Positions 8,622 through 18,842 of a DNA stretch of 64,000 nucleotides are shown here, one piece after another. Source of the stretch: CAYHPY01 sp964358485. GTDB lineage: Bacteria; Elusimicrobiota; Elusimicrobia; UBA1565; UBA9628. How positions within the stretch are numbered: position 1 is the stretch's first letter; each line of letters begins with the position of its first letter. The DNA lies in contig CAYHPY010000001.1 in the NCBI GenBank assembly GCA_964358485.1, forward strand, positions 1 through 64,000, given 5' to 3'. Under the pieces are notes generated by a model. It was not told the origin of the DNA. It did not search any database and saw nothing but the letters and a program-made list of their open reading frames with translations. A program made the translations under genes and the position numbers.

Positions 8622-10005
8622 GCCCCGGCGGGAGCTCCGGGGCGAGCCCGACGCCCCGGCGCAGCCACGCCACGGCCAGCCGCGCCTCGGCCACCCCGCC
8701 CGCCGCCGCCTCCCGCAGAAGGGGCGCCGCCAGCAAAAGCATCCGGGCGCGCAGGTATCTCAGCGCGTGCCGGTAATAGACCCGCTCGACCGGTTCCCCC
8801 CGGGCCCTCATCCCCGCGATGTAAAATCCGGCCGTCCGCGGCGCCTTCCGCGGCGGCCGCGCCGCGCCCCCGAGGCCGAGCGCGCGCGGATTCTGGACCG
8901 CGTCCTCCCAGAGGCCCGCCAGCAGGCGGTAACCCTCGATGGAAAGGTGCACGTCGTCGACAACCAGCGGCGCGATCGGTAATCCCCGCGGGTGGGCCCG
9001 GCGCAGGGCCGGAAGCAATTCGACCACCATGGCTCCGTGCTCGCGCGCGGCGTTCCTCCATGCCTGCGCGCGCCCCTTGATTTCCTCGTCCTGATCATCG
9101 GGGAGAACGGCCCGGATCAGCCGCCCCGGGTCGCAGGATCGGTCGAGTTCGCAACGGAGGATGCTTCGGTAGTCGCCGCCGAGTTCCCGAAGCATCTGAT
9201 TTAGCGGCGGAGCCCCCGGCCGCCAGGAGCCGATTTCGATGCGGGTCAAGGGGTTGCGCAGGGGCGTCGTCACGACCACCCGGGCGCCGAGCCCGCGCGC
9301 GGTGCCCGTTAAAATCTCGGCCCAGCGCCCGAAGGCCTCGCGGCCGTCGCAACGCGGCTTGACGAAGGGCTGGGGTCCTCCCGCATCTTTCGCGCCGCGC
9401 CAACGGATGAAAGCCTCCGGGCCGAGCGCCCGGGCCGACCACAATAATCTCGAACGCCCGACCAGGCGCCGCCAGCCGGCGTGGAGGAGCGGCGCGGTGA
9501 CCGGCAGGCACTGTTCGCGGTCGGCGTCGAAACGGTCGTTGTTTCCCTGGTAGATGACGACGACATCGGGCTTGTAGGCCGCGGCGGCCAGGAGATAATA
9601 ATAGGAGTCCATCATGAAAGAGCTGGCCCGGCCCATGTTGACGACCGTTATGGAACCGCCGGCGTCGTCGTCCTTGAGGCGGTCATGAAGCATGGTCGGC
9701 GCGCTTTCCAGGTGGCTCCAGGGCCTTCCCTCCACGCTCGACTCGCCGAACACGAAGATGCGCCGTTCCCCCGGGCGGCGGGCAAGGGGCAGGGGCGGCC
9801 CGTCCTCCGGCTGGGAAATGCGGTCGGAGAGGCGCCCGTTGACGAGGGGCAAGCGGCTGACATAGACGCCCTCGCGCAGCCGGACCGGCGTCGGAACGGG
9901 AAGAAAGACGCGCGCCAATGCCTCGAGCCCCAGCGCGGTGCCCGCGAAACTCGCCGCGGCCAAGGCCAGCTTGGGCCCCCGCCCTGCCGCGGCCCGCCGG
10001 GCCAT
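8563..10005 (-). CDS. Membrane-anchored SGNH/GDSL-family hydrolase
   Basis: A 480-residue protein with one N-terminal membrane segment (about residues 12-34), so the catalytic part probably faces the periplasm. The four SGNH blocks are present: GES with Ser89, a glycine in NMGRAS, GNND at about 154-157, and DDVH with Asp350 and His353 as the catalytic pair. The family removes or adds ester groups (often acetyl) on lipids or polysaccharides; the substrate cannot be told here. The ATG at 10005 follows the M16 peptidase stop by 17 bases on the same strand, so it may be the last gene of that operon. Its 3' end overlaps the convergent radical SAM gene. Residues after about 370 form an Ala/Arg-rich tail of unclear role. 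Confidence 0.75.
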   Translation of the reverse strand: MARRAAAGRGPKLALAAASFAGTALGLEALARVFLPVPTPVRLREGVYVSRLPLVNGRLSDRISQPEDGPPLPLARRPGERRIFVFGESSVEGRPWSHLESAPTMLHDRLKDDDAGGSITVVNMGRASSFMMDSYYYLLAAAAYKPDVVVIYQGNNDRFDADREQCLPVTAPLLHAGWRRLVGRSRLLWSARALGPEAFIRWRGAKDAGGPQPFVKPRCDGREAFGRWAEILTGTARGLGARVVVTTPLRNPLTRIEIGSWRPGAPPLNQMLRELGGDYRSILRCELDRSCDPGRLIRAVLPDDQDEEIKGRAQAWRNAAREHGAMVVELLPALRRAHPRGLPIAPLVVDDVHLSIEGYRLLAGLWEDAVQNPRALGLGGAARPPRKAPRTAGFYIAGMRARGEPVERVYYRHALRYLRARMLLLAAPLLREAAAGGVAEARLAVAWLRRGVGLAPELPPGLKARWAAFDLDARLEDDGL

Positions 10006-10022
10006 TGCGGCGGCGCGACGGA

Positions 10023-11459
10023 TTATTTCCGTTTCCCGGCCGTGTCGTAGGCCGCCAGCGGCCCGAACTGGCCCAAGAGAGTCTTGATCTTGGCGGGGTC
10101 GCCGACGCAGACCAGTTGGAGCCGGGAGGGGTCCAAATAAGCCCCGGCCGCGCGGCGCAGGGCCGCGGCGTCCACCGCGGAGATGGCCTCGGGATAGCGG
10201 TCCCAATAGTCCTGCGCCAAACCGTAATATTCTACAGTGAGCCAGGAGTCAAGCAGGGCCTGAGGCGATTCCAGAGCCAACGCGAATTTGGCGACGATGG
10301 AATTCTTGGCCTCCAGGAGCTCATCGGCCGGGACGGGCTCGTCGCGCAGGCGCGCGAACTCGGCGAAGAGGTCCTTGAGCGCGGGCTCGGTGACTTCCGT
10401 GCGCACCGCGGTCCAGGCGTTCCAGGGACCGGGATAGAGATCGGCCGACAGGTAGGAGTAGGCGCCGTAGGTGTAGCCTTTCTCCTCGCGCAGGTTCAGG
10501 AACAGCCGGGCGCTGGGGCCGCCGCCGAAGACGCGGTTGGCCACGACCGTCGGGATGTAGTCGGGATCGGTCCGCTTGAGGGCGCGAGCCCCGGCCATGA
10601 TCTCGGTCTGGACCGAGCCCGGGCGCTCGACCAAGGCGACGGCCTTGGCGGGCGCGGGCGGCAGGTCGGCCAACGGGGCTTTGGAAGGGGCGGCGCCTTT
10701 CCAGCTTCCGAAATGCTTCTTTGCCAGGGCCAGGGCCTTTTCGGCGGTCAGGTCGCCGGCGATTCCCAGAACCGCGTTGGCGGGGACGAAATGCTTTTCA
10801 TGAAACGCCTTGAGGTCCGCCGCCGAGACCTTGGAGACCGATTCCGGCGTGGCGGAAACGCGCGCGCCGGGAAAAGCGCCGTAGAGCTCGGCGCGCAGGC
10901 GCTCGGAGGCCAGAAAGCGCGGTTGGGCGCGTTGTTCTTCCAATTGGGACAGGCGGCGTTTTTTGTATTTCTCCAGCTCGTCCGCGGTGAAGGCGGGGTT
11001 GGTGGCCATGTCCCGCATGAGCTCCATGATCCGGTCGGCGTCCTCGGTCATGCCTCCGGCCAGGACCTGGGACAAATCCCCGCCCCATGGCGCGGCGGCG
11101 TCGACGTTGGCCCCCAGTTCCTCGATCTCCCGGGAGAGGACCTCGCTGGAGCGGGTCTTGGTGCCTTCTTCCAGCATCTCGGCGGCAAACTCCGCCAGGC
11201 CGGGCAGGTCCGCGGGGTCGGAAAGGGGGCCGGAACGGACCCAGAGGGAAAAGGCGACCGTTGGAAGCTTGTGCTGCTCGACCACCACCACGCTCAGGCC
11301 GTTGGGCAAGGCGGCCTTCACCGGCCGGGGAAGGCGGACCTTCAAAACCTCGGCGCTCACCGGGGCGCGGCGCAGGCGTTGGACGGCCTTGGCGCCCTGC
11401 GCGCGGACTTCTCTCAGAGGAAGGGCCAGGAGGGCCGCGGAAAAAATGATGCCTTTCAT
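10023..11459 (-). CDS. Inactive M16-family peptidase-like partner subunit
   Basis: A 478-residue secreted protein with an N-terminal signal peptide ending near AQG at residues 20-22. The M16 fold is recognisable from ALPNGLSVVVVE, VRSGPLSDP, a GIAGDLTAEKA block and a C-terminal LPRYA-like repeat half. The zinc site is lost: where active members have HxxEH, residues 90-94 read EFAAE. Such inactive homologues normally pair with an active M16 subunit, as in mitochondrial processing peptidase. The active partner is encoded directly upstream with an ATGA overlap, consistent with a heterodimer. The lost motif is seen in the sequence; the pairing is inference from family and overlap. Substrates are probably small peptides or signal-peptide remnants in the periplasm. 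Confidence 0.85.
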   Translation of the reverse strand: MKGIIFSAALLALPLREVRAQGAKAVQRLRRAPVSAEVLKVRLPRPVKAALPNGLSVVVVEQHKLPTVAFSLWVRSGPLSDPADLPGLAEFAAEMLEEGTKTRSSEVLSREIEELGANVDAAAPWGGDLSQVLAGGMTEDADRIMELMRDMATNPAFTADELEKYKKRRLSQLEEQRAQPRFLASERLRAELYGAFPGARVSATPESVSKVSAADLKAFHEKHFVPANAVLGIAGDLTAEKALALAKKHFGSWKGAAPSKAPLADLPPAPAKAVALVERPGSVQTEIMAGARALKRTDPDYIPTVVANRVFGGGPSARLFLNLREEKGYTYGAYSYLSADLYPGPWNAWTAVRTEVTEPALKDLFAEFARLRDEPVPADELLEAKNSIVAKFALALESPQALLDSWLTVEYYGLAQDYWDRYPEAISAVDAAALRRAAGAYLDPSRLQLVCVGDPAKIKTLLGQFGPLAAYDTAGKRK

Positions 11460-12778
11460 GATTTTCCCTCCGGGACGGTGACGACCACGGTGCGGCCGGT
11501 CGGAATCAGATATTTTCGGGCCGCCTCCTGAACCTGCGCGGGGGTGACCTTGCGCAGGGCCTCGAAGCGGGAGTTGATGAGGGCCGGGTCCTTGAATTTC
11601 ACCGCGAACTCGCCCAGCTGCACGGCGGTGTTCAAAGCCGTTTGGCGGCCTTGGATCAAGTGGCGGCGGTAGAGGCGTTGGGCCTTTTCCAGCTCCGCGG
11701 GCGTGACGCCCTTGGCGCGGACGTCCTCCAGAACCTCATCCAAGGATTTTTCCAGAACGGCCAAGTCCGTGCCGGGCCGCGGCATGGCGTTGATGTAGAG
11801 GAGGCTGGGGCCGATGCGCATGTCGGCCTGGACGTCCACTTCGGTCGCGAGCTCCTTTTCCTTGACCAGGCGTTGATAGAGCCGGGAGCTCTTGCCCCCG
11901 GCCAGGATCACCGCCAAGGCGTCCACGGCGGCGTGCTCGGGAGCGGCGCCCGGGGGGACCAGGTAGGTCACGTCCAGGCGGGGGACGCGGGCCAAGGGGT
12001 CCTTGATGAGCGTGCGGCGCTCGCCGAAGCGCTCTTCTTCGTTGAGGTCCGGAGCGGGGGGGATGGGCTGGGCGGAGAGGCCGCCGAAGGCCTTGCGGAC
12101 TTTCTCCAAGGCCTCGGCCGGGTCCAGGTCTCCGGCCAGGACCAGGACCGCGTTGTTGGGCGCGTAATAGGTCTTGAAAAAATCCCGAACGTCGTCCAGG
12201 GAGGCGGCGTTGAGATCGCGCATGGAGCCGATCACGGAATGCTTGTAGGCGAAATTGTCGAAGGAGAGATTGTCGAGCTCCAGCATGCTCTTGCCGTAGG
12301 GTTGATTGTCCAGCCCCAAGCGCCGTTCCTCCTGCACCGCCTTGCGCTGGTTGTCCAGGTTGGCCTGGTTGATGTTGAGGCTCTTCATGCGGTCGGCCTC
12401 CAGAAACAGCGCCAGGTCGAACTGGTTTTTGGGGAGGGCCTCGAAATAGTTGGTGCGGTCCTCGGAGGTGGTGCCGTTCATGCCGCCGCCGTTGTTTAAG
12501 ACCAGGATGAAGTGCTCGCCCTTGCCGATGTTTTCGGAGCCCTGGAACATCATGTGCTCGAAAAGATGCGCGAACCCCGTCCTCCCGGGGCGCTCGTTGC
12601 GCGAGCCCACGTCGTAGGTCACCGCGATGCCGAACACCGGGGCCGTGGCGTCCGGGGCGATGATGACCCGAAGGCCGTTGTCGAGGCGGCTTTCGGTGAA
12701 GGCGACTTTGGGAAGGCCCGGAACGGCCGCCCGGGCCGGGGAGCAAAGGACCAGCAGGAAAAGAGCGGTTCGAATCAT
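11456..12778 (-). CDS. Active M16-family zinc peptidase, secreted
   Basis: A 440-residue insulinase-family (M16) metallopeptidase. A signal peptide of about 17 residues ends near ARAA. The inverted zinc motif HLFEH lies at residues 71-75, and the third ligand should be Glu150 or Glu151 in QEERRL, about 75 residues downstream as expected. The second half carries the usual non-catalytic repeat, with a VLAGDLDPAEA block. It is the first gene of a two- or three-gene minus-strand operon with the inactive partner (ATGA overlap) and possibly the SGNH hydrolase. The region before the ATG shows no Shine-Dalgarno sequence, only an AT-rich TAAAAT-like hexamer, so initiation may be leaderless. M16 pairs of this type degrade peptides in the cell envelope. 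Confidence 0.9.
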   Translation of the reverse strand: MIRTALFLLVLCSPARAAVPGLPKVAFTESRLDNGLRVIIAPDATAPVFGIAVTYDVGSRNERPGRTGFAHLFEHMMFQGSENIGKGEHFILVLNNGGGMNGTTSEDRTNYFEALPKNQFDLALFLEADRMKSLNINQANLDNQRKAVQEERRLGLDNQPYGKSMLELDNLSFDNFAYKHSVIGSMRDLNAASLDDVRDFFKTYYAPNNAVLVLAGDLDPAEALEKVRKAFGGLSAQPIPPAPDLNEEERFGERRTLIKDPLARVPRLDVTYLVPPGAAPEHAAVDALAVILAGGKSSRLYQRLVKEKELATEVDVQADMRIGPSLLYINAMPRPGTDLAVLEKSLDEVLEDVRAKGVTPAELEKAQRLYRRHLIQGRQTALNTAVQLGEFAVKFKDPALINSRFEALRKVTPAQVQEAARKYLIPTGRTVVVTVPEGKS

Positions 12779-12903
12779 GGCCGGATTTTAGCATAGATCG
12801 GTTCCCGCCTTTTTTCGCCCGTCCGCCGGGGCTTGTTTTCGGGTGTATAATGGAATCAAGGACAAGCCGCCTCCGCCACCCCTCGGCGGCGGGGAGGATC
12901 GCC

Positions 12904-13524
12904 ATGAATCGGATGAATGCCGGAGGGGAAAACCGCGATTGGTTCATCTTCGGAACCGCCGCCGCGGCGCTGTTGACTCTGTTGTCCTACCACCACAGCG
13001 CGACCGCCCCGGGCGGCGCCCTGCGGTTGCGCGCCGAGAACCGGGCTCGGGAGAACGTCTCGGCCTGGCCGGAGCCGTCGCGGCGCATGGCCGCGCTTCT
13101 CATCGAGCGCCACGGCCCCCCCGACCGGCGGGCGCCGGGCTTGCTGGCTTGGAATCAACGCAAACCATGGAAGCGGATCGCGGTCCTTCGGGCGCCGTCC
13201 GACAGCCCCTTGGAGCAGACCCTTTCCTACGACGTCCCGCCGGGGAGGATCGCGCCCTTGCTGGCCTTCGGCCGCGGGGTGAGCGTCAATCCGGACGCCT
13301 GGGAGTTGTCGGCTCAGGCGGACGGGGAGGCGGGGGTTTTCCTGAAGCTCAACCTGGCCGACGACATCGCCCAGGGGCGCTTGAGCCCGGAGGAGGCGGA
13401 GGCCGTTTACCGGAAAGTTTCCCGGCTCCGGAGCGCGGGAAAATCGTCACCCTACACGGAGGGGCTTCTTTTCCCGGCGATTTTCGGGGACCGCCCCGCC
13501 TTCGCTTACCGGACGATGTTTTGA
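12904..13524 (+). CDS. Conserved hypothetical protein with N-terminal membrane segment
   Basis: A 206-residue protein of a family I recognise only as uncharacterised. Residues 11-30 are hydrophobic (WFIFGTAAAALLTLLSY) and likely anchor the protein in the inner membrane. The rest is soluble, with a GPPD segment, a WNxxKPWKRI block and a LNLADDI block. The ATG at 12904 is chosen because GGGGAGG lies about six bases upstream; an earlier in-frame ATG at 12850 sits inside a TATAAT box (12846-12851) that is more likely the -10 element of its promoter, although I find no convincing -35. It diverges from the M16 peptidase operon and converges with the histidine kinase gene. No function can be assigned. 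Confidence 0.6.
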   Translation: MNRMNAGGENRDWFIFGTAAAALLTLLSYHHSATAPGGALRLRAENRARENVSAWPEPSRRMAALLIERHGPPDRRAPGLLAWNQRKPWKRIAVLRAPSDSPLEQTLSYDVPPGRIAPLLAFGRGVSVNPDAWELSAQADGEAGVFLKLNLADDIAQGRLSPEEAEAVYRKVSRLRSAGKSSPYTEGLLFPAIFGDRPAFAYRTMF

Positions 13525-13593
13525 CGAGGCGGTTGGCGCCCGTCCGAGTTTAGGTCGGCCGACGCGGAGGGGGGCAAGAGCCCCGGCCCGGGG

Positions 13594-15072
<1,479 letters not shown>

Positions 15073-15139
15073 GCCAGGCCTCCCAACCTTCCCCGTCCCA
15101 CCTTTGGAATTGGATCGCAACGAAATGGCCATGGTCCGC

Positions 15140-15169
15140 TTGACGCGGGCGGGATAGGGGAGCTAAACT
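15140..15169 (+). promoter_or_regulatory. Putative sigma-70 promoter for the secreted propeller protein
   Basis: TTGACG at 15140-15145 and TAAACT at 15164-15169 are spaced by 18 bases. The -10 box lies only six bases before the ATG at 15176, so the message would begin at or next to the start codon. GGGGAG at about 15157-15162 could instead serve as a distant Shine-Dalgarno sequence. Confidence 0.4.
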
Positions 15170-15175
15170 GGCGCT

Positions 15176-16264
15176 ATGACCGCTCTCCTTCTTTCTTTTT
15201 TTCTCGTATTTCCTTCCGCCTCCCGGGCCCAGCAACCCCTGGAGGCCCGCCCTCTGCTCAAGGCACTAGCCATCGGGGAAACCCTCTGGGGGCATGACGA
15301 CTACTTCCAGCTGAGGTTCAAGCGGGACGTCGAAGGCCGCTTGATCGGCGTGGACGCGGGCGCGGCGGTCCGCGGCGTTTGGGCCGCGTCCCAGAAAAGG
15401 CCGGGCGAGGTCGCGCTCACCCGCTTCTCGCCGGACGGCAAGCAGGCCCAGGCGGGGACCGCCGCCCTGACCCTGGGAAAGTTCCGGTTGTGGGATGATT
15501 CGGGAAAGGCCCCGCTATTCGCGGGGGCCGATGATTTCCGCCTGTGGCAATTCGGGCTCGGGGGCAGGCCGGTGGAAATGGACGTTCCCGAGATGCGGGC
15601 GGAGGATTTTACTCCGGTTCCCAAGGAGCACGGCGGGCCGTTGGTCGTGGCCGCCTACCAATACGGGACCGCGGGCCTGCGGGCTTTTAAACCGGACGGC
15701 AAGCTGGCCTGGGAGCTTGCCGACCTGGAGCGGATCACCTCGGTCCGGCTGGACTTCGCGGGCCTGCGGCCGGTGTTGGCGGCGGCCGACGGCACGGGCA
15801 AGATCTCCTTGGTGGGACTGCAGGGGCGGGTGCTGGAGCGCTTTCAAGCCGGGGGAAACTTGGATCGGGTCCTCTACGATCAGGATTCCGAGGGCCAGTG
15901 GCTGTACGGCCTGGACAGCCGGGCGGGGTCCTGGAAAGAGAGCTTGAAGATTTTCCGCGCCGACCGGGGCCGTTCCCCCGGGGAGCGCGAGTGGCGGGAG
16001 GCTGGGACCCACGACCTGGGAAACATCACCGTCACCGCCTGGGCCCTGGGGAGGTTCGACGACGGACCGCGAAAGTTAGTGCTGGGAACCTCCAACGGTT
16101 GGGTCATGATTCTCGACCGCGCGGGCCGGCTGGTGACCGAAGCGCGCTTTCGGGGAAAGATCGTGTCCCTTCTCTCCCGGGACCTGGACCGGGACCGAAA
16201 AGAGGAGTTGATCGTCGGGGTGGAGGGCTTTTCCGGAAACCTGTTCGTCTTCGGCCGTAAATGA
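15176..16264 (+). CDS. Secreted protein, likely beta-propeller
   Basis: A 362-residue protein with a cleavable signal peptide (about residues 1-18, ending SRAQ). The mature part contains repeated short strands such as FKPDGKLAWEL, ADGTGKISLVGLQGR and TSNGWVMILDRAGR, spaced as in PQQ/WD/FG-GAP-type propellers, and a DLDRDRKEELIVG segment near the C-terminus that resembles the FG-GAP/VCBS calcium-binding repeat. No catalytic motif is seen, so a binding or scaffolding role in the periplasm is most likely. It overlaps the next gene by four bases (ATGA), so the two are co-translated. It diverges from the histidine kinase, so it could be sensed by or regulated with it, but nothing in the sequence proves this. 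Confidence 0.65.
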   Translation: MTALLLSFFLVFPSASRAQQPLEARPLLKALAIGETLWGHDDYFQLRFKRDVEGRLIGVDAGAAVRGVWAASQKRPGEVALTRFSPDGKQAQAGTAALTLGKFRLWDDSGKAPLFAGADDFRLWQFGLGGRPVEMDVPEMRAEDFTPVPKEHGGPLVVAAYQYGTAGLRAFKPDGKLAWELADLERITSVRLDFAGLRPVLAAADGTGKISLVGLQGRVLERFQAGGNLDRVLYDQDSEGQWLYGLDSRAGSWKESLKIFRADRGRSPGEREWREAGTHDLGNITVTAWALGRFDDGPRKLVLGTSNGWVMILDRAGRLVTEARFRGKIVSLLSRDLDRDRKEELIVGVEGFSGNLFVFGRK

Positions 16265-16836
16265 AATCGTTTCTCCTGATTGTTCTGGCCGCCGCCCCCG
16301 CCATGGGGGCTCGGAAAAACCCGGTGCAGGCCTTTCTTCCCCAGTGGCGCGACGGGCAGGCCTGGGCCGTGGAGTATTCCATTCGCTCCCCGAGCGCGGC
16401 GGGGGTGGAGAACCCGCCCGATGAGATCATGAAAGAAATCTGGGAATACTCTCTGCTCCGGCCGAAGGACGGAGCAGACGGCTGGAATTTGAAAATTTGG
16501 GAGAGGAATTTCGAGAACAACGGTTATTATTCCGTTGTCTTTTCGACCTCGCTCGGCGTTTTGAAGGTTTTGAGGTTTGGCCCGGACGGCCAAGCCCATC
16601 AGGTCTTCAACGATTCCGAGAAGGGGGACTACCGCTCCGATTCCACCCGCGCGCCCCTCTTGGACTGGCCGGCTTGGTCCTCCGGGGTCGCGGAGAACGG
16701 GGCCTGGGTCTTCCGGTTCGACGTTCCGGGGCGGGACGGCTATCATGAGCGCATCCGCTGGCTGAAAAACTCCCCTTGGTGGTTCCAGGCCGAGCGCTCC
16801 TACGGGGCGGTGGCCGTCAAAGCCCGCCTGTTATAA
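16261..16836 (+). CDS. Secreted hypothetical protein
   Basis: A 191-residue protein with a signal peptide (residues 1-16, ending AMGA). The rest is soluble and rich in aromatic residues (WRDGQAW, NNGYYSVVF, NSPWWFQ), with a beta-rich pattern. I do not recognise a family. The ATG overlaps the stop of the propeller-like protein (ATGA), so both probably act together in the envelope. A short inverted repeat follows the stop codon. Confidence 0.6.
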   Translation: MKSFLLIVLAAAPAMGARKNPVQAFLPQWRDGQAWAVEYSIRSPSAAGVENPPDEIMKEIWEYSLLRPKDGADGWNLKIWERNFENNGYYSVVFSTSLGVLKVLRFGPDGQAHQVFNDSEKGDYRSDSTRAPLLDWPAWSSGVAENGAWVFRFDVPGRDGYHERIRWLKNSPWWFQAERSYGAVAVKARLL

Positions 16837-16857
16837 GGCCCAAACGGCCCTGGGCCT
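16836..16857 (+). terminator. Weak hairpin after the secreted-protein pair
   Basis: AGGCCCA (16836-16842) and TGGGCCT (16851-16857) form a perfect seven-base stem with an eight-base loop directly at the stop codon. No T-tract of useful length follows, so it is at best a weak or factor-assisted terminator. Confidence 0.3.
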
Positions 16858-16925
16858 CTTAGGCCGCCCCCCGTTGCCCGGCCGGCCCAGGCGGGCGCGG
16901 GCGCAAACCCCTATCCTTTGGGGAC

Positions 16926-18836
16926 ATGGCCGCGACTCGTCTAATTCTTGCCGCCCTTTGGGCGGCGGGCGTGCTGGCGCTTGCCTCCCAGGGAGCCCGG
17001 GCGCAAACCGTCCGCTCCGCCTCGGTCCGCGGGGGGGCCGCCGGGCGTCCCATCGGCCGGGTGTCCCTGGGTTCCGGTTCTCGGGGGTTGTCGCTATCTC
17101 CGGTTTTTTCTAGATCCGGCCTTTCATTGCCGGGAAGCCAAGCCCCTTCCGTGCGCAAGGCACCGGAGCTTCCGGGCGGGGAGTTGGAGGTCGGTCCGGG
17201 GCAGGCGTTGGGCGTGCCCGTTCTCGGCGAGACTCCGAAGGCCGCGCCCGTGGAGGCGGCCCCCGCGCCCGCCCCGGTCCCGGCCACGGCCGACGGCGAG
17301 TTGGAGGCGGCCGATCTGGAGGGGGTGCTCAACGGCGACTCCCGGGCCCGCCAAGTTTTGCTCCAGGCCATCCAGGATCGTCCGGAGATGTTGATCGGAG
17401 TGGTCGGCATGATGGAGCAAAGCCTGGCCCGACTGCGGGCCGCGTCCTTGCCGGCCTCCGGGGGCGCTTGCGTGGAGGATTACACTCGGAAGGGATTTGA
17501 TTCCTTCCTGGCCCAGGCCGAGCTCATCCCCTCCTTGTCGGGCCCGGCACGCGAGGCGGCCGCGCGGGCGCGGGAGCGCCTGGCGGCGGTTCCGCCGCCG
17601 AATGCGGCCACGGCCCCGACCCCCGCCCCGGCCAAGGGCTTCTGGTCCCTGGTCCCCGCCCATTTTCTCGGGGTGCTCAACGACAACGCGCTCAAGACCT
17701 TGGTCGCGGTCTGGGTGACCGGAACCTTGGCCAAAACCTCGGCGGCGCTTTTCATGAGCCTGGCCACGGGCGCGCTGGTCCTGCCCTATTTGCTGTTCTC
17801 GGTGGCCGCCGGACGCCTGTCGGATCGCGTCCACAAGGGGAAAATGGTCATCGCTCTGAAGGCCGCCGAGGTGGCGTTGGCGGCGTTGGCGGTCGGGGGT
17901 CTGGCCCTGGGCAATCCGTGGATCCTCCTTGGGCTGTTGTTTCTCATGGGGACCCATAGCGCCTTCATCAGTCCGACCAAATACAGCCTTTTGCCGTCGA
18001 TGGTGGCGCCCGAGCGGCTCACCAAGGCCAACGGCGTCATGGAAATGGCGAGCTTTCTGTCCTTGATGGGAGGCACGGCCGCCGGCGGCCTGCTCTACTG
18101 GCTTTTCCCGGGCGCCTTGCCGGCCGCGGGGCTGTTTTTCGTCGCCGTCGCGCTTTTGGGGCTGTGGCCGAGCCTGGGGCTGGCCAAAGTCGGAGCCCCG
18201 TCGCAGTCGCCCGCGCCCGAGGCGTCGGCGCCCAAGGGCCCTCCTATGTCCCGGCCCCTTTATTTGGCGGCGGCGGGACTGGCCTTTTTCTGGTTCGTTT
18301 CCTCCATGCTGCAGATGAACATTTTTATGTTCGCCGAGCATGTCCTGCGCAGTTCCTCCGCGGCGGCCACCGCGCTCCTGATGGCCTTGGGCGTGGCCAC
18401 GGGCGCGGGGTCCTACGTGGCGGGCCTTCTTTCCGAGAAGTTCGAGAAGCGGGGGCTCGTCCTTGGGGCCGTGGGCGTGGCCTTGGCCCTGCTGGACCTA
18501 AGCCTCTTCGGGGGCGGGTCCTTAATCCGCGCGGTCGTCGACTTGGTCATCCTCGGATTTAGCGGGGGCTTTTTCTACATTCCGCTCAACACCTACCTCC
18601 AAAAAGGAAGCCCCGAGGCCGTCCGCGGGCGCAACATCGGCATCGCCAACGCCCTGGGATTCGGGGCGGTGCTGCTGAGCGCGGGGGCGTTCTGGGCCTT
18701 GAGTTCGGGCTTCGGCCTGGACCCCTCCGGGGTGTTTCTGGTCAATGCCGGCTTGGCCGCGGCCGTGGCCGGGGGGTTGGTCTGGAAATTAAGGAAGGTC
18801 TTCCAGGCGAAGGTCGTGGACTTCTTTAAGGTCTAG
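16926..18836 (+). CDS. LplT-like major facilitator transporter with N-terminal secreted-type extension
   Basis: A 636-residue protein. Residues from about 238 onward form a twelve-helix major facilitator domain opening with AHFLGVLNDNALK and containing GRLSDRVHKGK and SPTKYSLLPSMV, features of the lysophospholipid transporter LplT and of the transporter half of Aas-type fusions. The family flips lysophospholipids across the inner membrane for re-acylation. Unusually, the protein begins with a signal-peptide-like segment (residues 1-26) and about 200 residues of Pro/Ala-rich and helical sequence before the transporter. TATCCT at 16911-16916 sits close to the ATG and may be the -10 element. A PlsC-like acyltransferase gene exists elsewhere in the window (35648) but is not linked. 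Role of the extension unknown. Confidence 0.78.
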   Translation: MAATRLILAALWAAGVLALASQGARAQTVRSASVRGGAAGRPIGRVSLGSGSRGLSLSPVFSRSGLSLPGSQAPSVRKAPELPGGELEVGPGQALGVPVLGETPKAAPVEAAPAPAPVPATADGELEAADLEGVLNGDSRARQVLLQAIQDRPEMLIGVVGMMEQSLARLRAASLPASGGACVEDYTRKGFDSFLAQAELIPSLSGPAREAAARARERLAAVPPPNAATAPTPAPAKGFWSLVPAHFLGVLNDNALKTLVAVWVTGTLAKTSAALFMSLATGALVLPYLLFSVAAGRLSDRVHKGKMVIALKAAEVALAALAVGGLALGNPWILLGLLFLMGTHSAFISPTKYSLLPSMVAPERLTKANGVMEMASFLSLMGGTAAGGLLYWLFPGALPAAGLFFVAVALLGLWPSLGLAKVGAPSQSPAPEASAPKGPPMSRPLYLAAAGLAFFWFVSSMLQMNIFMFAEHVLRSSSAAATALLMALGVATGAGSYVAGLLSEKFEKRGLVLGAVGVALALLDLSLFGGGSLIRAVVDLVILGFSGGFFYIPLNTYLQKGSPEAVRGRNIGIANALGFGAVLLSAGAFWALSSGFGLDPSGVFLVNAGLAAAVAGGLVWKLRKVFQAKVVDFFKV

Positions 18837-18842
18837 TCCGAA

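Noticed and set aside
12846..12851. TATAAT as a full promoter for the 12904 gene
   Set aside because: The -10 is perfect but no -35 match exists at 16-18 bases, so I did not list it as a separate promoter.
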